DNA of 64,000 nucleotides, from assembly GCA_019914995.1 (NCBI GenBank), contig CM034145.1:5401262-5465261 (forward strand), written 5' to 3'. A program made the translations under genes and the position numbers. The stretch comes from Acanthochlamys bracteata (taxonomy: Eukaryota; Streptophyta; Magnoliopsida; Pandanales; Velloziaceae). The notes below the pieces were generated by a model. It worked only from the letters and a program-made list of their open reading frames with translations, was not told the origin of the DNA and made no database searches. How positions within the stretch are numbered: position 1 is the first letter of the stretch; every line of letters starts with the position of its first letter. Below, in pieces: positions 13,214 through 23,900 of the stretch.

Positions 13214-14203
13214 GAGAAAAGTTCAAAAAAAAAAAAAAAAGAAATAAACAAAAATTCAGAGCATGGACCTGGAAGAAGATTGTTTTTGTTTTAATTTGAT
13301 ATTTAGTTAAGTCGATATTTATAAACAGGGTGATAGAAATTAGTGTTGAGAAGCTAGTCATCAAGTTTTCTTTCATATATTGTAGATACATAGAGAGAAA
13401 GAATTCATTCATCTTATAGAACTGATTTTGATCTCTTTGTTTTCTGCAGCTTCAAATCTGCATATGAAACTCGAAATAAAGAGCTGAAGTTTTAAATTTA
13501 TTTTGCAGTCAGAAGCACAGAACCAACCAGTTCTGATCAGTTGAATCTAGTAATATTTTAACCAGAATCACCAAAAGCTCAAAAACTCATATATCTAAGA
13601 AACTGGAACTAATATAAATAAGTAATTTTCTCTATAGCATTTCATTTTCATGTAGATTGTTTAGCATTGGATTTCATATACCACACAACTTGCTCTCGTT
13701 TATGATTTAAGAAGACGCAACCAACCAGAGAGAGTTCTTATGCAGTTGTTAACATCTGAAGGCAGTAGGCACAATGCAACACAAACTACAAACAATTTGC
13801 AGAAACGAATATGATCGATAACGTAAATTCTGAACATATCAATAATATGATCTAGTGCTGCTGAGTAAACATAACAAAACTTTTGTTAAGTAACTTGAAA
13901 GCCAAATGTATGTAACAGAAAGACGTACACTTGCTATCCGGAGCAGTCTTAAGGACTTGTGCTCCAGTATATGCAACCTGAAATTTCCCTAATACTACAA
14001 TGGGCAAATATCTCATCTTGAATGAAACTTGAGAGCATTTGCTTAGAATGAACTCTCAGCAAAGTAGTACTGAACTCCTCAACAAATTTTAACTCCCCCA
14101 TTTCCAAATTGCTCTGTGAGGACATTACTAATTCAACCATATAGCAAAACATGAAGAATCCATAATGATCACTATCTAATTGTCCTACACTTTCTCGAAT
14201 CAA
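13214..14203. other. intergenic, convergent 3' ends
   Basis: A poly-A run near 13227 and about 200 bases of AT-rich sequence follow the WRI-like stop codon, probably its 3' UTR. The remainder lies downstream of the minus-strand gene that ends at 14204. No exon, RNA gene or clear repeat was seen. Confidence 0.5.
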
Positions 14204-15106
14204 TCATTCATTTTCCTTTCTCCTCCTCTTCTTCTCTTTTATCCTGGAACTCCCATCTTCAATTTCTGCATCTCCTCGACGCCTTTTCTTCGCTTGCTTT
14301 CCATCAATATTCTCCGATCCTCCACGGGCATCAGCATTCATCTTCTTTAACCCCTCCACAACTGCCTCCTGAACCTCGCCATCTCCAATCTCCTCAACAA
14401 ATTTATTCTTCTTTGTTATCGTCTTCTTTGATTTCTTCGCATCCTCACCAACACTACCAATGCGCTCATCATGGCATCTTCTCTTTCTTTCGGATTGTTC
14501 CACCATCTCTTCAACCTCACCATCTCCAATTTCCTCAACAAATTCAGTTCTCCTGTTATTCTTTTTCTTCTTCTCTTTCTTATTACTACCGTTAGTTTCC
14601 TCGCAGTCAACTCCCTTTTTTGAAGATTCCACACCTAATTGTTCAACTTCACCATCTCCAATCTCCTCAAGAAACTCAACCTCCTTCTTCTTATCACCGC
14701 AATTTACATCGCTGCAAACAATTTCTTGATTCTTGTTATCAATTTCTTCGAAAGATTTTATCCTTTGCTTAAATTTCAACGAACTCACTTCAATCTCCAC
14801 AGTTTCTGAATCACCAATTCCATCTCCCATCTTCTTCGTTCCCACCTTACCATTGTTCTCCTTATCAAATTCGACTCTATCACCATATTTATTAGTGGAT
14901 TCTTCACGGTAAGCCCGTAGATGTTTGTGGAACACAGACAGATCAGAGAAGGCATTAGCCGCGCGGCGGAGAAACGCGGCAGAATCACGGCGGATGAAAT
15001 TGGCGTCTGCAGCAGCTGCGGCGGCGGTGAAAGCGGTGATAATAGAAGAAGCACGAGATATAGAGATCGATTTAGAACCTAACAAAGATCCAGTCACCGC
15101 CCTCAT
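14204..15106 (-). CDS. unrecognised Lys/Glu-rich protein with EEIGDGEV repeats
   Basis: Single-exon 300-residue ORF; family and function not recognised. Residues 1-65 form a moderately conserved-looking, Ala-rich, basic head (SIITAFTAAAAAADANFIRR, then FHKHLRAYREES). The rest is highly charged. A short motif, F-(L/V)-E-E-I-G-D-G-E-V-(E/Q), occurs three times, each followed by acidic or Val-rich residues and then by Lys-rich blocks such as KKEKKKKNN and KKRRRGD. The protein ends KEKKRRRKENE. Such basic clusters suggest nuclear or nucleolar location, which is inference only. The start is the first Met after upstream stops. It is transcribed divergently from the SKA2-like gene, 407 bases away. 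Confidence 0.7.
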   Translation of the reverse strand: MRAVTGSLLGSKSISISRASSIITAFTAAAAAADANFIRRDSAAFLRRAANAFSDLSVFHKHLRAYREESTNKYGDRVEFDKENNGKVGTKKMGDGIGDSETVEIEVSSLKFKQRIKSFEEIDNKNQEIVCSDVNCGDKKKEVEFLEEIGDGEVEQLGVESSKKGVDCEETNGSNKKEKKKKNNRRTEFVEEIGDGEVEEMVEQSERKRRCHDERIGSVGEDAKKSKKTITKKNKFVEEIGDGEVQEAVVEGLKKMNADARGGSENIDGKQAKKRRRGDAEIEDGSSRIKEKKRRRKENE

Positions 15107-15513
15107 TGCACTTATACTCCTCCGCAGCCGTAACTCCGCCGTTTATTTTTCTCCGCCGCGCCGGAGAAAAGAGGGTAATTGGCGAATTAGGGTTTTTCGG
15201 GACTTCAATTTGTTGATAGATTTTGCAAAGTTGCATTGTTTGTCCTTTATAACTGTGTTTAACTAAAGGAGGTTCCTGGTACCGAAGTGTGGAATTCACT
15301 GATATATATAATATACAGAGTTTGCTAAAAGTGATTTATAGGGATGTTGTTATAATTTCAGTAATAATGCTGTGGTCTTTGCAAATATATTTTCGTTCCA
15401 GCTACTCCAACTCATTATAAGCGCGGGAAACTCAGTTTTCAAACTTTTGAAATTTTTAGAAGAGACAATTTGAAATTTTTTAGAAGAAGATTCAGAGAGA
15501 GAGAGAGAGAGAG
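15107..15513. promoter_or_regulatory. shared divergent promoter region
   Basis: 407 bases separate the start codons of two head-to-head genes. It holds GC-rich sequence near 15120-15170 (leader of the minus gene), a TATATATAATATA stretch near 15302 and a (GA)n run at 15496-15513 immediately before the plus-strand ATG. No specific factor site is claimed. Confidence 0.5.
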
Positions 15514-17262
15514 ATGGGAGATCAAGGGAACCAGCAGCAGAAGGTGAAGGAGAAGAAGAACAATCAGAGCCACCACGCGGCGGTGGACGATGTGTTGTGG
15601 TTGCTGATGAAGTCTAATCAAGAGCTCAGCACAGTCCGACGACATCTTGATGAAGAATTCCGGCGCAATTACTCTGATAATGTGCATACATCTATCCCAA
15701 AAAGCAATGGTTTTGATTTCTGGTTCGGTTTGACCTAATTTAATTCAAGTTATACGGAAAGGATTTCTATGAAATGCTATGTACTCTTATTGTCTGTTAG
15801 GTGTTTGGAGAATTGCCTCTAGGTATTTGGAGAATGCTCATATGTTTTTGTTTGGAGAACTATTTATTGAATTAGGATTCTAGTGATATAGTACAATTGT
15901 TGGTTTGGCCAATTTCTTCTCATTCCCTGAAACAGTTGTTTGAAATATTGCTACTCTTGCCTGAAAGGCATTCTAGTGATATCGAACTTGATGGAATGCT
16001 TTCTGTAATTGCTTCCCCGTACTAGCTGTTTAATGGTTATTATCGTGTTATATGCAATTATTATTGATCTGTGGTGCAGGTGAATCCGATGAAGTTGGTT
16101 GATCGGATCAAGAAGATCCAGGATGATATTGTTGCTCTCAAGGAGAGCTGCCGTGACCTACTCACAGAGAAACAGGTAAACATTTCCGGGAACTTGATTT
16201 AACACATTTTAGAGGATTTTTTTTATATGCTGAAAAGAATTCTTAACAAAGTATTTTCAGTTCAACTCATTTTATTTGTATCATCAAATCACCTGAATTC
16301 CAGACCATTGTGAGAAAAGGTAAGTGCGTAACCCATAACTATATGGTGGTGTAGTGTATGTTGACACAAACTTTCCCAGTTATTGTTGTCTTTAGACTTT
16401 TGGCCATATGTCTTAAGCCAATTACCTTCATAACATGACCTGTAGAATCTGATAGATGAAGCAAGATCAAGCTTGGTTCTTCAGAAGAGTACCTTGCAGC
16501 GTCTCCTGGCTTCCTCTGGTCTACCTCCTATGAGTGAATCTGAGTGCAAATCATACACAAATTTGGAGCAGGTGAACTTTCTATCCCTTGATAGGTTCTT
16601 ATAGTCTCTTGCTTCAAGTCATAGCTTCCACAGATATATCTCCAAGATGGCATCTTCCAAGATGAAATACATGAACTAAAGAATATGTGAAGCTTAATTG
16701 CAAGAAAGCATACTACTGCCATTAGACTAAGCTAGAAAGGGGCAAGGTGTCCGAACATGGTAAATATATATGAACTAAATGCATCTTACAACATTTAATT
16801 TGTTTTTGTATTTGAAATTCATTGCTTTAGACATAATCTAACCTGTATTAGATTCTAATGCGACTTGCTAGGTTGTCTTTTAGTTATTTTAGAGTTAGGA
16901 TGCCTATGGATCTTCTTCTTCAAACCTCTTCTTCTTGGAACCTTATTCACTGAATGCCTCTTATAAATATCAGTCACGTTCTGATAATTACTAGTTTCGT
17001 CGGCCGACTGCGCTCATGCAATCTTTCTTTAGCACTTCATTGACTTGTCTTGATTTGAGTGATGTGTTTGATCAGGTTATTGATGAGTGGACAGTTCATG
17101 TTAGGAACAAAACAGGTAAGAGCATCTCCACTCCCTATATAATGATCATACTTTTGCTAGTGATGCTTACAAGTTACTTGTTTGTTGACTGCAGGAGAAG
17201 CAAAGGATTCTGTAGAGGATATCAACGAGATGTTATTCTCAGCAATAGTTCCTAACAGTTGA
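15514..17262 (+). CDS. probable SKA2-like spindle/kinetochore-associated protein
   Basis: 165-residue protein from exons 15514-15681, 16080-16175, 16446-16571, 17076-17115 and 17195-17262, all in frame. After a polar head (QQQKVKEKKNNQ) it is mostly helical and coiled-coil-like: AVDDVLWLLMKSNQELSTVR, then VNPMKLVDRIKKIQDDIVAL, then LQRLLASSGLPPMSESE. The order of a helical pair, an N-P-x-x-L-(x)-K-I segment and a later L-P/S-P-L/M-(T/S)-E-x-E motif matches animal SKA2. In the SKA complex, SKA2 pairs with SKA1 and SKA3 to couple kinetochores to microtubules. The assignment rests on remembered motif layout, so it is tentative; another small coiled-coil protein is possible. Confidence 0.65.
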
Positions 17263-17992
17263 GATCACAAGTTTTATAGTTGAAGCGATATTCACGCGTC
17301 ACGTGGAGCCTCTTGTTCAATTTCATGTTGATGTTAACTTCTGTGTACATCTAAATCTTGTATTACTCTTTTCTGGAAACTAATACCTTCATCGATGCAT
17401 TCCCTGACATTATGTCAGAATGAAAGCAAAGCAACTACAGTTAGCCTTGTTACTAAAGGTGATTGTAGTGCTTTTAACTTATTATCATTTGTGTTTGTTG
17501 CAGTCGTTCTTCATGTTTAATTTTAAGTGATCTCAGGCAACTACAAGTAGTAACAGAAGTAATTAGTTATTCAGTGGCTTTCAACAAGCATCGAACTTAT
17601 TGTCAATCACCGTTAAGTAAAATACCGTTTACAACAGCCATGATGGGTGCAATGCGATCCACTGCGTAACCTCAAACTTGGAAAAGTAAAAACTAAAACT
17701 TTTCGTTGTTAGATTCTCTAAAATTTCAAACCCTCATGGAGACATTTAACTAGAGGATCTTCCTTACAAGTTCCAGAAATCATTAGATAAATATCTAGAA
17801 ACAAGATTTTACATTATAAACAACGGCAGAGGCATGGGTAAGTTTCTGTTTACAATTTTCAGAAATAAAAGAATCCATGCTGACATCAATCAGTGGTACT
17901 AAGTTTGTCATAATACATTGGAATACAATAAAAATTTGACTCTTGCATGGCAATAGTATGCTTTTGGGGAATACGGCAGATGAACAACATAT
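17263..17992. other. intergenic, convergent 3' ends
   Basis: About 730 bases between the SKA2-like stop codon and the NUDT3-like stop codon. Likely the two 3' UTRs; no coding exon or clear repeat was seen. Confidence 0.5.
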
Positions 17993-20900
17993 CTAGTGCC
18001 TCTCACCTAGCAGTCTATTAACCGCAGTAAATCTAGGAGTTATATCAACAGGTACCTGAAGAGAAAACAATAATAACAAAATGAGTTTAATAAGATGAAA
18101 GCTATTACCTAAGACGAAGACAATAGCAGTGCAGAAAATAGCCCTCCAAACTAAATAAAATAGAGTATCTAAATTATGGGCTGAACTTATCTTTACTGTC
18201 TCCAAAAGATGGAAAATGAAATTATCCTATAAACAACTCTTCACTGAAGTTTTGATATCTCCCTGATGGTTCTTTGCAAAGTCCATTTTCATTGAGGACA
18301 ATGGAGTGATCTAGTGGCCATCAATCACTAAATGTTGCTTATATCTGGAAACTACTTTATATATATATATGGGTGGGGATATGGGCACATTATTTATTCC
18401 GGGCACATCGGCGCACATCAATCCGGTTCCGTAGGTACAAAGCTCCAAAAGTGATATCCACTATTGGATATGAAGAACTACGAGTATATGTTAACAAATT
18501 TTCAACTCAATCGGATTGGGAATCGACCTTCATCCGGCTTCTTAATCATGACGACATAAATAAGACAATATATATTTTTTGATTTTTTTCTATTTATGTC
18601 ATCATGATCAAGAAACCGGATGAAAGTCGATTCACGATCCGATTGAGCTGAAATTTTGTCAACATATTCTCAACTCATATTTCTTCATATCCAACGGTGG
18701 AGATCATTTTTGGAGCTTTGTACTGACAGAATCGGACCGATATGCACCGTTGTGCCTCTAAAGAATGATATGCCCCTATTCCTACCCTATATAATATACA
18801 GAAATATTGACCAAGTTCCAACAGGGAGGGACTTATGTTCAAACTTCTAAATTAAAACTAGCAGTTGGTTTTCACAAGCTGCCGTCTTTTATGCTTTTCT
18901 CATGGTGGGATATGCGAGTAGTCAGTCATGTAAGAATCTCATAATGTGATTACTTCCGGATAAATACGAAGTAGCCTGTATTAGTTGCTAGCGCACAAAT
19001 TGCATCTACTTATAGGCCGAGACTCAGGAAGAAAGAAACCTATATGAATATATTCTTTCAACAACTATTCAAGGTTTTAATCAACACACTGTTCCTAGAT
19101 TCATGAGGTTTTGGTATAAGCAAAATTAGTTACATTATCTTAATTAATATCTAAGGTAGATTAGCTGCTATTAGGAAAAAGAGAAGGTACCTGGTGATTC
19201 GCAACTTTGTCTAAAGCTTTATCCAATTCTTCTGTCATTTTCCCATACTTTTCAAGAATTGATCCTGCAGCAGGTTTCTCACCTTTGGCCTGTATGGTCA
19301 TGATCTCCCTGCTTAGGCTCTCAACAGCTGCTTCAACCTTTACAGGAGAGTAGCAAACATTACTTTCATTATGCATGACTCAAATGACATTACTTGTCAA
19401 AACCAGAGGTACCTTCATAAAATCAACAGAGAAGGTTCCATCAGAGTGGCAAACAAAACCACCATGCTCACGCAACCAGTTAAACTGTAGGGCTTGACCT
19501 TTTCTGTTCTCATATAAAATAGTAGCTTTAATACTACTACAACTTACAACAGTGCAATAAAACGAAGGGTCAAATTCCTAAGACAAGTACCCGTGGGCTT
19601 CTCCAAGTCCAAAACGCACAGACCGAATGCAGCCAGCCAGGAAAGAAACATACATACTTTTCAGCAAGTCCTTTGGAAGCAGCTCCTGATCAAATGCAAA
19701 AGCATATAACTCTTGGAAAATATATTGGCATCTGTTAGGCAATTAGCCAGTGATCCAAAACCATCGGTACAGTTCACAAGAATTTTGATCATTTTGACAA
19801 TCACTTCTACATTTATAGCTGCTCTCTTGGATTTTTTATTAACACCACACCACACCCTCGCTCAAATGTCAATATTCAACCGCCTGATGCTTATACATTC
19901 TCGTATAAGCTAAAAGAACAACACTTTATGACAAACTATGGGCATGTTTGGCGCAGCTTATTTGCTGCTTTTAGCAGAAAATAAGCACTTAACAGTAAAA
20001 TACATGTTTGGATGCACCTGCTTTTGCAGAAAATAAGCAGCTTGTTTCACTCCAAAAATAAAAGCATCAAAATGATGCTTTTTCTAAAAGCCGCACGGGA
20101 GCTTATTTTTTTGTGCTGTAAATGACAATTTTATCCATGTTAAGTTAGAAAAATAACGGTTATATATATTATCATAACCTAGGCTTCTCTTTCATTTCTT
20201 TCTTCTTCTCATTTCTCTCCCGCAGCCACCCACCCGCTCCTCTTCGAACTCGTTGATCTGCCAGTGTACAAGCTTCTTCTCCTGCGACGTGCACCTCTCC
20301 TTTGCATCTAGATTTCACCTTCTTTCTCTTCGTCCGTCGCCGTTGTCTTTTCAGCAACTTTCACCGTGCGGGGTAAAATTGGGATTTTCGCCGGATTTCC
20401 GATTTCGGTAAGCACCTAAAAATCGTCTCCTTACTTCGATAGTACTTTTTATGTTTAATGTTTATAGTAATTTGGTTTTTAGCAATTATTTTTTCTAAAA
20501 TTTTTGTTTACAACTGTTATCAGTTTACTCAGCTCCGAAAATAAACAATTCTCAACCAGAACTGCAGGCATACCCTCCTCCGGCAGAAGGAAATCCAGCT
20601 AATTATGTAGCACCACCTCCTGCAGGTTATCCTGTAAAGATTGATCATCAACAGCAGCAGCAAGCTCAATTTGAAACGAAAAATCGTGGCGATGGATTCT
20701 GAAGGAGATGGTATGTATATGCAATATTAGATTTAACATTACATACATAATTTGTCAACAATCAAATGAATTGTATTTGAATCTAATGGTTTTGCTTTTT
20801 TGTTATTTTGGGTTTTGAAGCTTGTCTTTTGCATTGTGTTCTTTTGCTTCTTTGGATATGTGCTTTCGATCAAAAGAGGAGACTCTTATATCTAAATATG

Positions 20901-23900
20901 TAGTACTGCTTAATTTAGTTTAGAGTTGTGAATGTTTTTTGAACATTTCTGTTTAATATTTAATTATGATATGTTTCATTACTATGTTGTATATGTTGTT
21001 AAGTTGAACTTTTAAAGTATCTTATATATATATATATATATTATATGCTAATGTTGGGTTGGAGTGATATTTCAATATCTGTAGAGTATTTGTTTGCTGC
21101 ATTTTTTTGGATTTAGAAATCCAGTTGATGTATGGTAGGCTATTAGTTGGTGAGGAATAAAGTTTCTTATAAAACGATGAAAGCTACTCAGATGTTGGAG
21201 CATGAGAAGAGTTTCCAATTACTAACTATTCTTTCTAATTCGACATAAATGTAAATTATGGTTGTAAGGTTGCTTAAGTATTTATGCATTTGCTGTTTTA
21301 TATGCAAGTACAAATTCAATCCCAATAACCTTAAAATTTAGTAACATACTGTTTTAACTGGAAGCTTGTAAATATAGCTAAGTGAGGAGCACATGCAATT
21401 TGATATTGATACATATGACATAAAATGAGGGTTGCTCGAGTGCAGTAGGTTTCTCCTTTTGCTCATATGATGTAGTATTGTTAAGATTTATTTGTTAAGG
21501 TGTCTGCAATATATAATCGATTAATTTCATTCTTTGTCATCCTCCGCTCTATTATATTCAACTAGGTACATGTGTATGTGTATAATCTTTTTTGTCTTAT
21601 GTATATTTATTTTCAATTGGGAAGAAGGCGCTGTTATTACCAAACACTGCCTTTGATTCTGGGAGAGCCGATGGATCCGATGATCGCTCTTCACTTGTCT
21701 TTGAAAAAGTCACAAGCTCATGATGAGCTTTATGCGTGGTCTACATGAAGTCGCCAAAGCAATTGAGAAACATGCAAAGACAACTTTGCGTCTGGCCGAG
21801 GATTGTGACCGGCTGACTATGTGAAGCTTGTTAAAGTCGTATGTGCCGATCACAATATGCACTTGGTGTGGTGCCAAGTGCTAAGACACTGGCGAGTGGG
21901 CTAGAGTGAGTACTATTACAACATACTTTTCTTGTGTATTCTAAAGAATTTTCAATCCTTGATGTTCAATCCATTGTTCTAGTTATTTGTGCTTATATGC
22001 ATTACGACTTATTTACGATGATATTTGTGTCCTTCATGACTTTGCAAGATCGATTCTGAGGGCAAGGCAAGAAAAGTTGTTGGATGTTCATGTCTTCTTA
22101 TTAAGGTAATGATGAGCCTTTGTATAACCATTGATTATTACTAGAGTTTCTTTTATAGCAGGCACTCAACTTTATCTTTGTTGCACGCAGGACTATAGAG
22201 AGGAATCTGAGGGCCTGCACATCGTCCAGGAGTACATGAAGTCACATTAGAGATAGTAGTCAGCGATGTTTAGGTTCTGGTGCTTGCTTTGACAAATTTG
22301 GTATTCGCCATGCTGGAGACGATGAATATTGCCTATTAGGTTTAAGATATAAGAGTTTCAGTTGTATTCGCGAAACTTGATTTTTTTTTTTGTTTAGATT
22401 GAAGTATGCCTTGGAGATCTAATAGCTTTGGATCCTTGCATACTAAACCATTCACAAAAACTGCATCGAAGAGTTAATTAGTTCTAAGTAGGAGTTGAAC
22501 ATATTTTTACGTGAAAAGCTAATTAAGTAGTTCATTCTGAATACTTTGTTTTACCTTTGGAGTTCACATCAGCTAGCAACAGCTTTAGAAAAATTCTGCA
22601 GGAAGTCATTTCAGCTAACTAGCATTACTACTGACGAATGGTGCTTTCTTATGATGAAAATAAAGTTGGAAAGTTTGTGGAATTTACAGAAGTGGGGTAG
22701 GGTAGAGAAATGTGGGAGATTTAATTAACAGGAATCTAATGGTTTGCTTACTAGTTGTAGCTAGCATAGTGAACTAACTCATTCAAATATGCTGATACAA
22801 ATTATGATTTTGCATAGTGAACTAATCGGTTTGTAAGCTCTGAGAAAATTTATTCTTCTGAGAAAAATTTGCTCCATTTGTATTGATTAAGATATTAAAG
22901 CAGTCTCGTATTGTTTTATTGTTTTCATCTGTTGTAAATATTACAAGCAAAAGCTAGTAAAAAATTCGAGTTGAAATATTTTTCTACTGATTTTTTTGAG
23001 TGATTGTTGTTATGATTGGTTGTTTGAGCTTTATTTTCTCTTATGATAATACAAGAATCAATTTACTTAAAATTATTAATATATTAATATATTATTTCTA
23101 TCAATTTATTAATTATTGTTATATTAAATAATTTTAATTTAAAAATATTATTAATAAAATAATAATAATATATTTATTAATATGTTTATAAACATTATTA
23201 TCAAAAATATTAAACAAAAATATTTTTAAAATATGTTATAAAATTAATTTAAAAAAATTAGATAATATACGAAAATAAATTTAAATTTTAATAATATATC
23301 GTTTATTATATACTTAAGAGTATTTCGGTCATTATATATCTCATTCACTTATAAGCACAAACTTAGCCAAATATAACTTCAATTTTTTTTTACGAAAAAG
23401 CTTTAAACAGTAAAATTTATCCAAACAGAATTAAGAAAAAAACAGCTTTCTAATCAAAAGTTTAACAGCCGCTTTTTTCAGCAAAAGCATATAAACAACA
23501 GCTTTTGCTCAAAAGCTTTAAATTTAAAGCTTAGCCAAACATGGCCTATGTGTTGGTTGCATATGCCTATCGACTCAGACACATGACTTAACTCAGATCA
23601 TAGTAACCTACTGCCTCTGTGCTTCCATATGCACTTCTAACTCACTTTGATTATCGAGTGAGGAACTCATCTCTACCTTAGTAGACAACAAGCCTATGCA
23701 ATACTAATGTGTTAAAAAGTATATCAATATTATGTTGTATAACTGAAGAAACAAGAGTTTCCCATCAATTCTCCTTGGAAGAGGACAATAGTTCCTATGA
23801 TACTATTGACTTCTTGATACTATTTTCATACTGTGAGCATGAGAATACACAAAAGAGCATACAAATGGATGAAAAACTAGTGCAGTTATGTTGCCAGGTA

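Larger units (their letters stand above)
19936..23550. mobile_element. 3.6-kb gene-capturing (Pack-type) DNA transposon
   Basis: The terminal inverted repeats are GGCATGTTTGGC at 19941 and its near-complement GCCAAACATGGC ending at 23545. CTATG flanks both sides (19936-19940 and 23546-23550) as a putative target duplication; a 3-bp TAT reading is equally possible. Subterminal regions are rich in repeated AATAAGC, CTTTTGC and GTTTGGAT motifs in opposite orientation. No transposase is visible. The interior carries a CT-rich leader-like stretch (about 20180-20407), decayed CYSTM exons and decayed ribosomal protein S12 exons, all on the plus strand and antisense to NUDT3. Ends and subterminal repeats suggest a non-autonomous hAT or PIF/Harbinger-like element; the superfamily is not settled. 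Confidence 0.85.

Noticed and set aside
13949-14203. Extension of the Lys-rich protein beyond its stop at 14204
   Set aside because: Separated by an in-frame stop and without the charged composition; better seen as 3' UTR.
20548-22250. Functional CYSTM and ribosomal protein S12 genes
   Set aside because: Stop codon at the family Trp, loss of most Cys residues, and several frameshifts in the first S12 block; both lie inside a transposon.
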